Positions 1 to 9,353 are shown, numbered from the stretch's first letter. The stretch: DNA of 64,000 nucleotides from Candidatus Enterococcus willemsii (GCF_009933335.1 NZ_MAEL01000044.1:1-64000), one strand, 5' to 3'. Numbers and translations are program-made. Notes: generated from the sequence alone by a model not told the origin.

Positions 1-23
1 ATTGATGGCTCGGATGTTTTTAT

Positions 24-1364
24 TTAACTTTGTTTTCTATTCAAATAATAATACACAGGAATTCCAATCGCAGTGATACCAATCCCTGTTAACACTAAAA
101 ATGGCGTGGTGATGGTGGTCATCACTAAGATGAAGCCCCCACCTAAAATCGCAATCATTGGGATGATTGGATACAAGGGCACTTTATAGGGGCGTGGCAT
201 TTCTGGTTGTCTTTTGCGTAATAGAAATACTGCAATAAACATTAAAATACTAAAGAACCACATGACAAAGACTAGCATATCGGTCAATAAGTCAAAGGTA
301 CCAATCCCCATCATGATACAAGCAATTGCCAATTGGGCACAAGCAGCCACATAAGGTACGGCTGTCTTTTTAGACAATCGTTTCATTTGCTTGCTAAACG
401 GAAATTCGTCTTTAGTTGCTAACGCATATGGAACACGAATCCCAGTCATTGTATAACCATTTAATGCACCGTAAACCGAAATCAAGATACCAATCGTGAC
501 GATTTTTCCACCGATATTACCAAATAAAATCGTAGCAACTTCAGAAGCCGCATTTAAATTACCGGCAATTTGTCCGACAGGCGCTATTTTTAAGAAAACA
601 ACATTAATTGCTACATAGACAATCGTTACTAAACTTAAGCCAACAATAATCGCTTTGGGTAAATCTTTTTCTGGACGTTTCATTTCGCCAGCCACATTAC
701 CAACATTTAACCAGCCATCGTAAGCAAATAACGTTGCTAGCAAGGCTGCACTGAAACCAGCCGCCCATGATTTATCGCCACCAATAGACAGATCAATGAA
801 TGAAACTGTTACTTGCCCAGGTGTAAATAATCCGACAATAATAATCAAAAAAATGGGAATCAGCTTAATAAACAAGGTAATCGACTGGACATTGGCTGCA
901 ATTTTAGTCCCTAATAAATTGATACCTGTTACACTGACTGCTGTAATAAGGGATAAGGGTAACAAATAATGTGCCTCTAAATGAAATAAGTTCAAACACT
1001 GTGTTGCGAAAATAATACTTAATGCGGCAATATTTGCTGGAAAATAAATAATACTTTGTGCCCATCCTAATAAAAAGGCCGGCATTTTACCATAAGCGAC
1101 TTCAATATATTTAATGGGTCCCCCAGTTTCAGGAATAGCCGTCGCTAGTTCAGCCACCGTCAACCCACCACAAATTGTTAAAAAACCAGCCAATAGCCAA
1201 GCAAATAACGTGAGCCCTGCCGACTGCGTTTGCGAAACAACCGCAGCAGCTTTAAAGAAGACCCCTGCTCCAATTACCGTTCCCATAACTGTCGATAATG
1301 CACCCGTTAGAGAAATTTCTTTTTTTAATTGTTTTGCCAAAAAATCACTACTTTCAAAATTCAA
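24..1364 (-). CDS. APC-family amino acid permease
   Basis: Integral membrane transporter of the amino acid/polyamine/organocation superfamily, probably importing or exchanging an amino acid; the substrate cannot be read from sequence. About 446 residues with roughly 12 hydrophobic segments. The N-terminal GTVIGAGVFF stretch (residues ~28-37) is the glycine-rich TM1 motif of this family, and FAYDGW (~215-220) matches its TM6 region. The start is uncertain. The longest frame begins at a TTG with no ribosome site, and a TATACT box lies just upstream, so a second TTG 24 nt downstream, behind GAAAGTAGTGA, may be the real start. It stands alone, with no operon partner in view. Confidence 0.85.
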   Translation of the reverse strand: MNFESSDFLAKQLKKEISLTGALSTVMGTVIGAGVFFKAAAVVSQTQSAGLTLFAWLLAGFLTICGGLTVAELATAIPETGGPIKYIEVAYGKMPAFLLGWAQSIIYFPANIAALSIIFATQCLNLFHLEAHYLLPLSLITAVSVTGINLLGTKIAANVQSITLFIKLIPIFLIIIVGLFTPGQVTVSFIDLSIGGDKSWAAGFSAALLATLFAYDGWLNVGNVAGEMKRPEKDLPKAIIVGLSLVTIVYVAINVVFLKIAPVGQIAGNLNAASEVATILFGNIGGKIVTIGILISVYGALNGYTMTGIRVPYALATKDEFPFSKQMKRLSKKTAVPYVAACAQLAIACIMMGIGTFDLLTDMLVFVMWFFSILMFIAVFLLRKRQPEMPRPYKVPLYPIIPMIAILGGGFILVMTTITTPFLVLTGIGITAIGIPVYYYLNRKQS

Positions 1365-1406
1365 GATAGAATGAGTATACTCAAAATCATTCTGATACGC
1401 TAGTAA

Positions 1407-1446
1407 AATCCTCGAACCTTAGTAAACACTAGGTCCGAGGATTTTA
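1407..1446 (-). terminator. Rho-independent terminator of the aldo/keto reductase
   Basis: AAAATCCTCG pairs with CGAGGATTTT around a short A/T-rich centre, just past the reductase stop codon. It also separates that gene from the permease downstream. Confidence 0.7.
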
Positions 1447-1451
1447 ATGAC

Positions 1452-2285
1452 TTAAAATTCTTCATATACTGCAGGATCTTGTTGCTGCAAGCGCCCATTT
1501 GTTTTTGTAAGACTCGCAATAGTTTGCATATCGTCTACTGCCAATTCAAAATCAAAAACTGACAAATTATTTAGTTGACGTGCATGATGAGAAGCTTTGG
1601 GAATTGGTAAAACGCCCAATTGCAGTTCCCAACGTAAAATAATTTGAGGAACTGAACGATGATACCGTGCTGCAATTTCTTGTAAGATAGTGTTCGTCAA
1701 AATTTCAGAGGCACGACCTAAAGGACTCCATGCTTCAGTAATAATTTGTTTGGATACGTCATATGTGCGTTGCACTTTTTGGTTAAAATGCGGATGCAAT
1801 TCGACTTGATTAATGACCGGTAGAATTCCTGTTTCCTGCTCTAAACGATTGATGTGTTCTGGTAGAAAATTACTCACACCAATTGAGCGAATCAAGCCTG
1901 TTTTTTGTGCATCAATCAAGGCTTGCCAAGCTTCGACGTATTTTCCTTGTTTCGGATTAGGCCAATGAATCAAATATAAATCAATGTAATCAAGACCTAA
2001 GCGAGCAATCGATTCTTCAATCGTAGCCAGTGCTTCTTTGTAATCATGGTGTCTCCCCGGTAATTTGGACGTAATCGTGAGTTGATCGCGTGGTACGCTA
2101 CTGTTCTTAATGGCACGTCCAACAGCTCCCTCATTTTCATAATTAAAAGCCGTATCAATTAACCGATAACCTGTTGATAATGCTTGTTCAATCACTCGTG
2201 TGCCGTATGACCCATTTAAACTATAGGTACCAAACCCAATCTTAGGAATTTGAAACCCGTCTGAAAGTTGATAGTATTCTGTCAT
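1452..2285 (-). CDS. Aldo/keto reductase
   Basis: Cytoplasmic NAD(P)H-dependent oxidoreductase of the aldo/keto reductase superfamily, 277 residues, reducing aldehydes or ketones. The catalytic tetrad is visible: Asp in DTAFNYE, Tyr in the same stretch (about residues 46-51), Lys in TSKL and His in IHWPNP. Later motifs GVSNF and WSPLGR support a complete TIM barrel. The start is the ATG preceded by GAGGAGGGAGAAAC, ten codons inside the longest open frame. The physiological substrate is unknown. It is a single gene, divergent from the PHP phosphatase. Confidence 0.9.
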   Translation of the reverse strand: MTEYYQLSDGFQIPKIGFGTYSLNGSYGTRVIEQALSTGYRLIDTAFNYENEGAVGRAIKNSSVPRDQLTITSKLPGRHHDYKEALATIEESIARLGLDYIDLYLIHWPNPKQGKYVEAWQALIDAQKTGLIRSIGVSNFLPEHINRLEQETGILPVINQVELHPHFNQKVQRTYDVSKQIITEAWSPLGRASEILTNTILQEIAARYHRSVPQIILRWELQLGVLPIPKASHHARQLNNLSVFDFELAVDDMQTIASLTKTNGRLQQQDPAVYEEF

Positions 2286-2427
2286 GTTTCTCCCTCCTCT
2301 AAAAAATGATAACATATTTTTTGAATTTATGATTGTTGCTAGTCAATTCGATTAAATTGTGGTACTGTGTGTGCAAAAGGACATTCATTCTTCGTATCGT
2401 TGAATGAATGGATTAGGAGGACGTTTC

Positions 2428-3225
2428 ATGAACTACTATGACCAGCATTTACATACATTCTTATCATTTGATTCCGAAGAGCAATTTGAAAATTATCTTG
2501 TCAATAAGCCCGAGTTTTTTGTCGCAACTGATCACTTTGACTTACAAAATGCTGGTACAGGTTTTCATGATGATATTCCTGACTATAAAGTCTTAACAGA
2601 AAAATTAGCGACATTATCTGAACAAACAGAAACAAAGCTGTTGCGCGGCATTGAAATCGGGGTTGTTCCTGGTCAAGAAGCGGCTATTCAAGATTACTTA
2701 ACTGCTCATCCCTATGATTTAAAACTCATCAGTATTCACCAAAACGGTGCCTTTGATTACATGGATGACATCGTCCTAACAAAAAACAAATTCGATGTAG
2801 CTAAAATGTATTTTGACCAGATGGCAACTGTACTTGACTCTTTTCCTGATGGGCATATTTTGACCCATTTCGAATACGGATTACGTCGTTTCGATTTTTC
2901 TGCAACGGAATTAGAGGAACATTTTGAGAAAGAATTAATCACGATTTTCAAAAAAGTGATCCAACGTGAATTAGCGATGGAAATCAATGCGAAAAGCTTT
3001 GGGCGTTATCAAAATGCGTCTCTTTATCGCTACGCTATTCCTTTGTATCAAAGCCTTGGCGGCAAATTATTTACCCTAGGATCTGATGCACATGTAGCCG
3101 AAGACTATCGTTTATTGTTCCCTGAAATGGCAGCATTGCTTGCTGAATTTGGGGTCCAACAATTAGCAGTCTTCCAAGGAAAAGACCGCTGGTTGACTAA
3201 TTTACCTCTAGACGAAAAAAAATGA
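2428..3225 (+). CDS. PHP-domain histidinol-phosphatase-like protein
   Basis: Metal-dependent phosphoesterase of the PHP superfamily, 265 residues, closest in layout to HisJ/HisK histidinol phosphatases. Metal ligands can be followed: HLH at residues ~5-7, ATDHFD (~32-37), GIEIG (~75), SIHQ (~104), THFEYG (~145) and GSDAH near the C-terminus. No other histidine biosynthesis gene is nearby, so the in vivo substrate could be a different phosphomonoester. The ATG chosen follows GGAGGACGTTTC, eight codons inside the longest frame. Confidence 0.8.
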   Translation: MNYYDQHLHTFLSFDSEEQFENYLVNKPEFFVATDHFDLQNAGTGFHDDIPDYKVLTEKLATLSEQTETKLLRGIEIGVVPGQEAAIQDYLTAHPYDLKLISIHQNGAFDYMDDIVLTKNKFDVAKMYFDQMATVLDSFPDGHILTHFEYGLRRFDFSATELEEHFEKELITIFKKVIQRELAMEINAKSFGRYQNASLYRYAIPLYQSLGGKLFTLGSDAHVAEDYRLLFPEMAALLAEFGVQQLAVFQGKDRWLTNLPLDEKK

Positions 3226-3247
3226 CCTTTGCGGGTCATTTTTTTTC
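3210..3247. terminator. Bidirectional terminator
   Basis: AAAAAAAATGACC and GGTCATTTTTTTT form a hairpin with A/T tracts on both sides. It ends the PHP gene, and the minus-strand small gene also has its stop codon inside it, so both convergent genes use it. Confidence 0.8.
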
Positions 3248-3376
3248 GTCTTTTTCAGGTTCAATTACTTTGTTTTCAACAGCTTCTTTTTGGGCTTCTT
3301 TAAAAATCTTTTCTTTCTCCGACTTGTAGGATTGTTGGCGTTCTGCATATACTTCTTCTTTTGATTTGTCCGTCAT
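3236..3376 (-). CDS. Small charged 46-residue protein
   Basis: A short gene opposite the end of the PHP gene. It encodes 46 residues, almost all Lys, Glu, Gln and Asp (starts MTDKSKEEVYAERQ, ends EPEKDEKK), with no membrane segment and probably helical. Support comes from a strong AGGAGGGATTTCT ribosome site directly before the ATG, a stop lodged in a shared terminator hairpin, and a cre-like sequence just upstream. I recognise no family. It resembles small soluble stress-type proteins in composition only. Confidence 0.7.
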   Translation of the reverse strand: MTDKSKEEVYAERQQSYKSEKEKIFKEAQKEAVENKVIEPEKDEKK

Positions 3377-3398
3377 AGAAATCCCTCCTAAATTCGTT

Positions 3399-3413
3399 TC
3401 AGAAAACGTTTCC
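3399..3413 (-). promoter_or_regulatory. Candidate cre (CcpA) site upstream of the small gene
   Basis: Read on the minus strand, TAGGAAACGTTTTCT matches the consensus WTGNAANCGNWNNCW at all defined positions but one. It lies about 25 nt upstream of the 46-residue gene's ATG, a usual place for carbon catabolite control. Confidence 0.4.
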
Positions 3414-3636
3414 TATTTCTATCTTTATTATAAAAGGTAAAAAAACGTTTGTAAATTTATTTGATTTAGTTTTCACTATAGAAAATTTCTAAACCGAAGA
3501 AAACCAGTATTGTAATTGTCTCTCATCACTAATTTAATTTCATTTGAATTTAGAGAGAAAAATTAAAAAATAGTTAGATTACAACTAGATTCTATGCTAT
3601 GATAAGACAATAAAAATGATTAAAAAGGTGATATTT

Positions 3637-4815
3637 ATGGATAATAAACTTAATTTTGTGATGATTTCACCGCATTTTCCCGATAATTTTGCGACGTTTG
3701 CTCCACGCTTGAAAGAAGCTGGTTTTCGTACGCTAGGGATTGCGGACGCTCCTTATGATCAATTGTCACAGACACTCAAAGATTCATTACTTGATTACTA
3801 TCGCGTCGACAATATGGAAGATTATGATCAAGTCTATCGTGCAGTTGCTTTTTTTGCCCATAAATACGGGCGGATTCACCGCATTGAATCACATAACGAG
3901 CATTGGTTGGAATTAGATGCACGCTTGCGAACAGACTTTAATGTCTTTGGTTACAAAGAGGCGGATTTAGATGCGATTAAACATAAATCGAGCATGAAAG
4001 CTGTCTTTCGTCAGATTGGTCTTCCTGTTGCCGATGGCCGTGTCTTTACAGACTTTGCAGATGCAAAAACGTTAATTGACACATTGGGTTATCCCGTAAT
4101 TATCAAACCAGATAGTGGCGTAGGTGCCGGCGATACGTACAAAATAAAAAATGACGAAGAACTTGCGCATTTCTTTGACGTGAAAAACGATGCCGTCACT
4201 TATATTATGGAAGAATTTATTCCAGGGGATATTGTCACTTTCGATGGTTTAACGGATCATGATGGGAATATTTTATATTATTCTAGCTTGCTTTATAATG
4301 TCGCCGTCTTAGAAACGGTTGAAAATGATAACGATATGTACTTCTATGTCTCTCGTGAAGTACCTGATGATTTATACGAGATGGGTTCAAAAATGGTCCA
4401 AGCCTTCAATACCAAAGAACGTTTCTTCCACTTTGAATTCTTCCGTTTAGCGGATGGTTCTTTGCTACCACTAGAAGTAAACTTGCGCCCACCCGGTGGT
4501 TCTACAATCGATATGTTTAACTACGCCAACGATTTCGATATTTTCGCCGAATATGCCAATGTAGTGAAAGATAATCGTTTTTATGCACCGATTACGCGTC
4601 CTTATTATTGCGGGTATGTTTCTCGAAAATATAGTACGAATCATTACGTTCATTCAAATGATGACATTCGTCGTCATTTAGGGGATTCACTAATTGCGAT
4701 TCAAACAATTCCAGGCATTTTTGCCACGATTATGGGGGATGAAGGTTACTTGGTTCGTACGCCATCAGAAGAACAATTATTCGAATACTTTGCATTTATT
4801 CGTCAGAAATATTAG
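3637..4815 (+). CDS. ATP-grasp domain carboxylate-amine ligase-like protein
   Basis: ATP-grasp enzyme of 392 residues, expected to join a carboxylate to an amine or other nucleophile through an acyl-phosphate. VIIKPDSGVGAGDTYK (~155-170) is the nucleotide-binding loop, YIMEEFIPGD (~195) contains the hinge, and LEVNLRPPGGS (~282-292) carries the Glu/Asn Mg2+ ligands. The N-terminal third looks like a pre-ATP-grasp Rossmann-type domain. The start follows AAGGTGATATTT. It is followed 11 nt later by an esterase gene that has its own GGAGGT, so the two form an operon. Substrates are unknown. Confidence 0.75.
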   Translation: MDNKLNFVMISPHFPDNFATFAPRLKEAGFRTLGIADAPYDQLSQTLKDSLLDYYRVDNMEDYDQVYRAVAFFAHKYGRIHRIESHNEHWLELDARLRTDFNVFGYKEADLDAIKHKSSMKAVFRQIGLPVADGRVFTDFADAKTLIDTLGYPVIIKPDSGVGAGDTYKIKNDEELAHFFDVKNDAVTYIMEEFIPGDIVTFDGLTDHDGNILYYSSLLYNVAVLETVENDNDMYFYVSREVPDDLYEMGSKMVQAFNTKERFFHFEFFRLADGSLLPLEVNLRPPGGSTIDMFNYANDFDIFAEYANVVKDNRFYAPITRPYYCGYVSRKYSTNHYVHSNDDIRRHLGDSLIAIQTIPGIFATIMGDEGYLVRTPSEEQLFEYFAFIRQKY

Positions 4816-4826
4816 GAGGTCACTGT

Positions 4827-5576
4827 ATGCATTTTGAAAGAAGAAGTCACTATAGCGGACATTTAAACCGTGAAATGAATTTTAACGTTTATGGACATGC
4901 TGGGAAACCAGTCGTTGTTTTCCCCTCTTCTGGGGGGAGCCAAAATGAATTTGCTGATTTTGGTATGATTGAAGCTTGTCAATCATTCATCGATCGTGGG
5001 TTACTACGCTTTTACACCCCTGATTCGATTGATAAGGAGTCTTGGTTAGCCGAAACAAATGCGCATTCCATGGCGGAAAATCACAATCGTTACGACGAAT
5101 ATATCGTCAATGAATTTGTACCATTGATTCGTTATGAAGCGAATTGGGATGGGCCGATGGTTGCAACTGGTTGTAGCATGGGTGGTTTCCATACAGTCAA
5201 CTTCGCGTTAAAACATCCGGATGTTTTTGATATTAGTATTGCTTTAAGTGGTGTCTATGATGCTCGCTTCTTTACAGGTGAATTTTATGGCGATCAAGCC
5301 GTTTATTTCAATTCACCTATCGATTATTTACCAGGACTAAATGAGCCTTGGTTTATTGATCAATACCGTCAAAATACCTTTATTATTGCAGTTGGACAAG
5401 GTGATTGGGAAGGACCTCATATTGAAGCAACCCGACAATTACAAGGGATTTTTTCAGATAAACAACTTCCTGCTTGGTTTGATTATTGGGGGCATGATGT
5501 TCCACATGACTGGGATGCTTGGCGTAATCAACTGCCTTATTTCTTCAGTCAACTAGAACAACAAGGTAAAATTTAA
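4827..5576 (+). CDS. Esterase D-like alpha/beta-hydrolase
   Basis: Serine hydrolase of the esterase D / putative esterase family, 249 residues, cytoplasmic with no signal peptide. The nucleophile elbow GCSMGG is at residues ~113-118 and a late GHDVPHDW carries the probable catalytic His. VVFPSSGG near residue 30 is the likely oxyanion-hole strand. It is co-transcribed with the upstream ATP-grasp gene. A ligase paired with a hydrolase suggests that one makes, and the other trims or recycles, an acyl or amide conjugate; this is inference only. Confidence 0.8.
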   Translation: MHFERRSHYSGHLNREMNFNVYGHAGKPVVVFPSSGGSQNEFADFGMIEACQSFIDRGLLRFYTPDSIDKESWLAETNAHSMAENHNRYDEYIVNEFVPLIRYEANWDGPMVATGCSMGGFHTVNFALKHPDVFDISIALSGVYDARFFTGEFYGDQAVYFNSPIDYLPGLNEPWFIDQYRQNTFIIAVGQGDWEGPHIEATRQLQGIFSDKQLPAWFDYWGHDVPHDWDAWRNQLPYFFSQLEQQGKI

Positions 5577-5627
5577 AAAAAGCTAGTACATGGTTTCCAT
5601 ACTGGAAAAATGTACTAGCTTTTTCGT
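5576..5627. terminator. Bidirectional terminator between two esterase genes
   Basis: AAAAAAGCTAGTACAT pairs with ATGTACTAGCTTTTT around a TTTCC/GGAAA inner stem. It serves both convergent genes. Confidence 0.9.
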
Positions 5628-6457
5628 TAATTTGAAAAGTGAAACATCAAGTACTCACCAAAATGATCCGCCCAATATTTTTCAAAATGATGTTCATCAG
5701 CTAAAATGCGTAACCAAATCTTATCCATTTGATGTCCTTGACGCAGAAGTGTTTGATAATACCATAAGGAACTGTCAATATAGGCTTGATTAATATTTTT
5801 GTTAGCAAAAGCTTCATCCGCTTCATTGCCTTCTTCGGTTCCAACTTGAATGTAGACCTTCGTATCTGGATGTAAGGGCTGTTGGTGAATAAAAGACAGA
5901 AATGCTTCCTCACTTAACCAAGATGCCAATGAAAAAACCCCTAAAGAACCAAACACTTCTGGATAAGCTGCTCCCATATAAGCGGTAATTAAACCGCCTA
6001 AAGAGCTCCCTGCCAGTAAGGTATTCTCTCGCTCTGGTTTGGTGCGATAGTATTTATCGATAAATGGTTTGACTGTCTCAACCACCCATTCGCCATACGC
6101 CATCCCCATACCACCAAGATGTCCGTGACTTGCCACTTCTTCTTCTGATTCAAACGGCCACGGTGTGTATTCGTCCAAACGATCCTCTTCTGCATTATCC
6201 ATGCCGACAATAATCATTTTAGGTAATTCAAGATTGTTTTTAATTAATGGAATTAATTTCCACGAATAGCCTGAATAAGATTCTTTACTATAAAATACAT
6301 TTTGTCCATCATGCATGTAGACAACCGGATAGGTTTCTTCGACATTCATGTCATAATCTCTGGGAAGTAAGACACGGACACGACGTGGTTTATCGTCATA
6401 AGGAACATCTATATAGTGAGACATAATTGGCAAATAGTAACTCATCGAATTTTTCAT
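5627..6457 (-). CDS. Second esterase D-like alpha/beta-hydrolase
   Basis: Alpha/beta-hydrolase of 276 residues from the putative esterase family. VVYMHDGQN (~44-52) is the oxyanion strand, GSSLGG (~150) holds the nucleophile Ser, and DEHHFEKYW near the end contains the catalytic His. It is a distant paralogue of the esterase on the opposite strand, facing it across a shared terminator. The start MKNSMSYY is preceded by AAGGTGTGAAG; a second ATG four codons later is possible. The substrate is unknown; siderophore or acyl-ester hydrolysis are family options, and no siderophore genes are near. Confidence 0.8.
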   Translation of the reverse strand: MKNSMSYYLPIMSHYIDVPYDDKPRRVRVLLPRDYDMNVEETYPVVYMHDGQNVFYSKESYSGYSWKLIPLIKNNLELPKMIIVGMDNAEEDRLDEYTPWPFESEEEVASHGHLGGMGMAYGEWVVETVKPFIDKYYRTKPERENTLLAGSSLGGLITAYMGAAYPEVFGSLGVFSLASWLSEEAFLSFIHQQPLHPDTKVYIQVGTEEGNEADEAFANKNINQAYIDSSLWYYQTLLRQGHQMDKIWLRILADEHHFEKYWADHFGEYLMFHFSN

Positions 6458-6538
6458 ACACACTTCACACCTTATCATCTGTTTATCTAATCATTTTATC
6501 ATGTTTCTCATTGTATTCATAGTATCGACGTTGCTAAA

Positions 6539-7126
6539 CTATTTGATGCGAACTCCCATCATTGCCAAAAGCTGTGGTGCTTGGTAATGCGCGAAAATCG
6601 CTCCTTTTAGATATGTTGGTGAGAAATATAATGAATCAAATTCACTCGACGAAAAATCAATATTTGCTAACTTGGTCTCACTAAAATCCGCTTGCGATAA
6701 TTCACATTGATCAAAAGACACTTCTTTTTGGATCGTTACCTCTTGGAAAAAAGCCTCTTTCAAAGAACTTGTCTGCCAGTGGCATGACTCAATAATCGAT
6801 TGACTCATCGATAAATAATCACAGCGAGAATCTTTGACTGTTGTTTGTTTCCAGCGATTCAAGGAAAAATTAGTCCCCAATAATTGACAGTGCTCAAACC
6901 GACAACGATAAAAAATACTTTCCGATAAATTCATATTCGAGAAAATCATCGATTTGAATGTACAATCTAACCATTCACTACGAATGAATTCCCTACTTTC
7001 AAATTCACAGCTCTCAAATATTACTTCTGATACATGGACTGCTTGTGAATTATTCGTAAATGTACAAGCTTTATAAGTTTCATTCGACTCAATTTCATCT
7101 AATGACAATATTTTGTTCTCAATCAT
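6539..7126 (-). CDS. Pentapeptide-repeat protein, Qnr-like
   Basis: Right-handed quadrilateral beta-helix protein, 195 residues, built of about 25-30 pentapeptides with central Phe or Leu, for example FESCEFESREF, DCTFKSM, ADFSETKLANIDF and SSEFDSLYF. The length and the C-terminal QAPQLLAMMGVRIK are like Qnr proteins, DNA mimics that protect gyrase from quinolones and are intrinsic in some enterococci. Equal length in other pentapeptide families keeps this open. The start follows AAAGGAGTCAGAC. Monocistronic. Confidence 0.7.
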   Translation of the reverse strand: MIENKILSLDEIESNETYKACTFTNNSQAVHVSEVIFESCEFESREFIRSEWLDCTFKSMIFSNMNLSESIFYRCRFEHCQLLGTNFSLNRWKQTTVKDSRCDYLSMSQSIIESCHWQTSSLKEAFFQEVTIQKEVSFDQCELSQADFSETKLANIDFSSSEFDSLYFSPTYLKGAIFAHYQAPQLLAMMGVRIK

Positions 7127-7303
7127 GTCTGACTCCTTTACCATTCTCATATTTTTACTTGCTATGACTGTTCGTTTTTTGTAATTAAAAAAATAAAGAT
7201 ATGATTTTTTTAGATAAAATCACTGATTTTTTACTATTTGTGACGATAAATACTGTTATAATAAACTTATCTTATCGTTTTTTTCACAAAAAATCTAGAC
7301 GAT

Positions 7304-8794
7304 TTGGATGATAAACTGAAAAAGGAGGATGCTGGCAGAAAAGAGCAACCTTTTCCAACAGCAAAACAATCAATGCTAGAAATTCAAAAAAATTTTTTAT
7401 TAAAAATCAAAATCATTGAACTATTGGACAATCACCCCGCTTATTTATCCGTACGCCAAATAACTGATTTAATACCTGATGCTACTTTTAATGCCGTCAA
7501 ACTAGCTTGCAGTGAACTGCGAGAAGAATTTGACATGCTCTATCAGCCGGAGCAAATCGAATTGATTGTGAATCCACGCAAAGGGATGAAATTAATTCGC
7601 AAAGGCAAAAACATTCACACACTTATTGAACATGTGATTACAGAAAGTTTGACTTATAAAATTATCTGTCAGGTTTTTTTAGAACGCCAAGTCAATGTCG
7701 CCGATTTTTGCCAGCATCACTATATCTCGAACTCCACCCTCGCTCGTCAACTGAAACTAATCAATCAAACCTTACACAATTACAATATGCATATTTCTTT
7801 CTCAAACCGAATGTCACTAAAAGGACAAGAAGGAACGATTCGTCTCTTTTTACAATTTTTACTTTTCGATGTCCACAGTACCATTGATTCAATTCCTTGG
7901 ATTACCGATTCTCAAACATATTTGACTTTAACAACAAAAATCTTGAGATACTTAAACGTTAGCGTTCTGGAAAATCAAGTACAACATATTGCCACTTTTG
8001 TTTTCCTTATTTCTAACAGTATCCAACGTAAATTCAATATCCAATCGAATGATACAACCTTAGCCTATCGTTCATATTACTATTTTCCAAACCAACCAGC
8101 TTTTTTAGCTGATTGGTCTGAAGCAGATTGGCATTTTTTCTTGATATATATCCATGCTTCAAATATTTCATCAATTCCATTTTCACTCATAACTAAAGAA
8201 CCCTTACCCTTTGCCTCCAATGTTCACATATGGCTTGATTGTTTTGAACAGGAATTTGGCACTATTGAGACAACTAAAAAGGAACGCATGGTAGATACTC
8301 TACATCGCGAGTTTTTACTCGATGCCATATTTTGTATTGATGAATTTTTACTTGCCCTTAATGAAATTGTTCGGATAACCAATCTGTCAAAAGATTTCCC
8401 CGAGTATATCGAACGTTTTCAGCGTTTTTGGAAAAACTTTTCAGCTCAATGTTTATCGTTAAACAGTCTGGATTATATGAAGGAAATATCTTTTTTAAAC
8501 AGTGTATCTTTAGTTAATCTTATCGCCTTCAACCCAACAATTAAAGTATTTGTCTTCTCAAATGTTGCCCAATTGCACCAACAATTTATCGAAACACGCG
8601 TCAATTATCATTTATCTAAATATCAAGTTATTTTCGTCACAAATTATCTTGAAGCTGATATCGTCATTAGTACTGTGACCTTTTTAAATCATTTACCAGC
8701 TCATCAAAAATTAGTTGAAATTCGTGCTTCTTTGCCAATTACGGATCTTATTGCCGTTGAACAAGCCGTCGAGGAAGTCTTACAAATTTCCTAA
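7304..8794 (+). CDS. Mga-like helix-turn-helix transcriptional regulator
   Basis: Large regulator of up to 496 residues with the plan of the Mga/AtxA group: N-terminal HTH domains (LSVRQITDLIP ... AVKLACSEL at ~45-70 and VADFCQHHYISNSTLARQL at ~130-150), a long helical middle resembling PRD-like domains, and a C-terminal EIIB-like fold. Such proteins respond to PTS phosphorylation. The start is uncertain: the first ATG has no ribosome site, and a good AAAGGAGG sits inside the frame without a suitably spaced in-frame ATG. The internal ATG at about 7373 (MLEIQKNF) matches the usual family start. No clear target operon is adjacent. Confidence 0.75.
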   Translation: MDDKLKKEDAGRKEQPFPTAKQSMLEIQKNFLLKIKIIELLDNHPAYLSVRQITDLIPDATFNAVKLACSELREEFDMLYQPEQIELIVNPRKGMKLIRKGKNIHTLIEHVITESLTYKIICQVFLERQVNVADFCQHHYISNSTLARQLKLINQTLHNYNMHISFSNRMSLKGQEGTIRLFLQFLLFDVHSTIDSIPWITDSQTYLTLTTKILRYLNVSVLENQVQHIATFVFLISNSIQRKFNIQSNDTTLAYRSYYYFPNQPAFLADWSEADWHFFLIYIHASNISSIPFSLITKEPLPFASNVHIWLDCFEQEFGTIETTKKERMVDTLHREFLLDAIFCIDEFLLALNEIVRITNLSKDFPEYIERFQRFWKNFSAQCLSLNSLDYMKEISFLNSVSLVNLIAFNPTIKVFVFSNVAQLHQQFIETRVNYHLSKYQVIFVTNYLEADIVISTVTFLNHLPAHQKLVEIRASLPITDLIAVEQAVEEVLQIS

Positions 8795-8879
8795 GTGTTA
8801 ATAGAAATAATTTACACTCCCACCATCCTTTTTTACAAAAATTTGGTATACTAGTGAAGAGAATAGGAAGGTGTTAAAA

Positions 8880-9353
8880 ATGAATCATAATGACCGTTTA
8901 ACGCGCTTACGTTATGCGCTCGATATTAAAGATATGGATATGGTAAAGATTTTTGAATTAGGTGGCGTGACTGTAACAAAGGATGAAGTCCGTGAGATGT
9001 TAAAAAAAATCGATACTGAAAACTATGAAATTGAATTAACTGATGAGAACTTCGAACGTTTTCTAAATGGTATGATTATTTCGCAACGTGGTGCTCGTGA
9101 AGGCTCAGATAAGCCAATCCTTGAACTACACAAAGGCAATGCGAATAATTTAATGCTGAAAAAATTGAAAATTGCTTTATCATTAACTAGCGAAGATATG
9201 TTAGCCCTCTTAGATCAAGCTGGCGTGACTGTTTCAAAAGGTGAAATGGGTGCCATCTTGCGCAAAGAAGGCCACCGCAATTACAAACCCTGTGGCGACA
9301 AGTATGCACGAAATTTTTTAAAGGGCTTAATGCTACAGTATCGTGGAGAATAA
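8880..9353 (+). CDS. DUF1456 (YehS-like) protein
   Basis: Conserved cytoplasmic protein of 157 residues made of two similar ~70-residue halves. Each begins with an LRYALDIKDMDMVKIF- or LKIALSLTSEDMLALL-like helix pair followed by a GV(T)V(S/T)K turn and a FL(N/K)G(M/L) helix. This duplicated pattern is that of DUF1456/YehS. Function is unknown. The start follows GGAAGGTG, with a TATACT -10 box about 25 nt upstream. Monocistronic. Confidence 0.85.
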   Translation: MNHNDRLTRLRYALDIKDMDMVKIFELGGVTVTKDEVREMLKKIDTENYEIELTDENFERFLNGMIISQRGAREGSDKPILELHKGNANNLMLKKLKIALSLTSEDMLALLDQAGVTVSKGEMGAILRKEGHRNYKPCGDKYARNFLKGLMLQYRGE

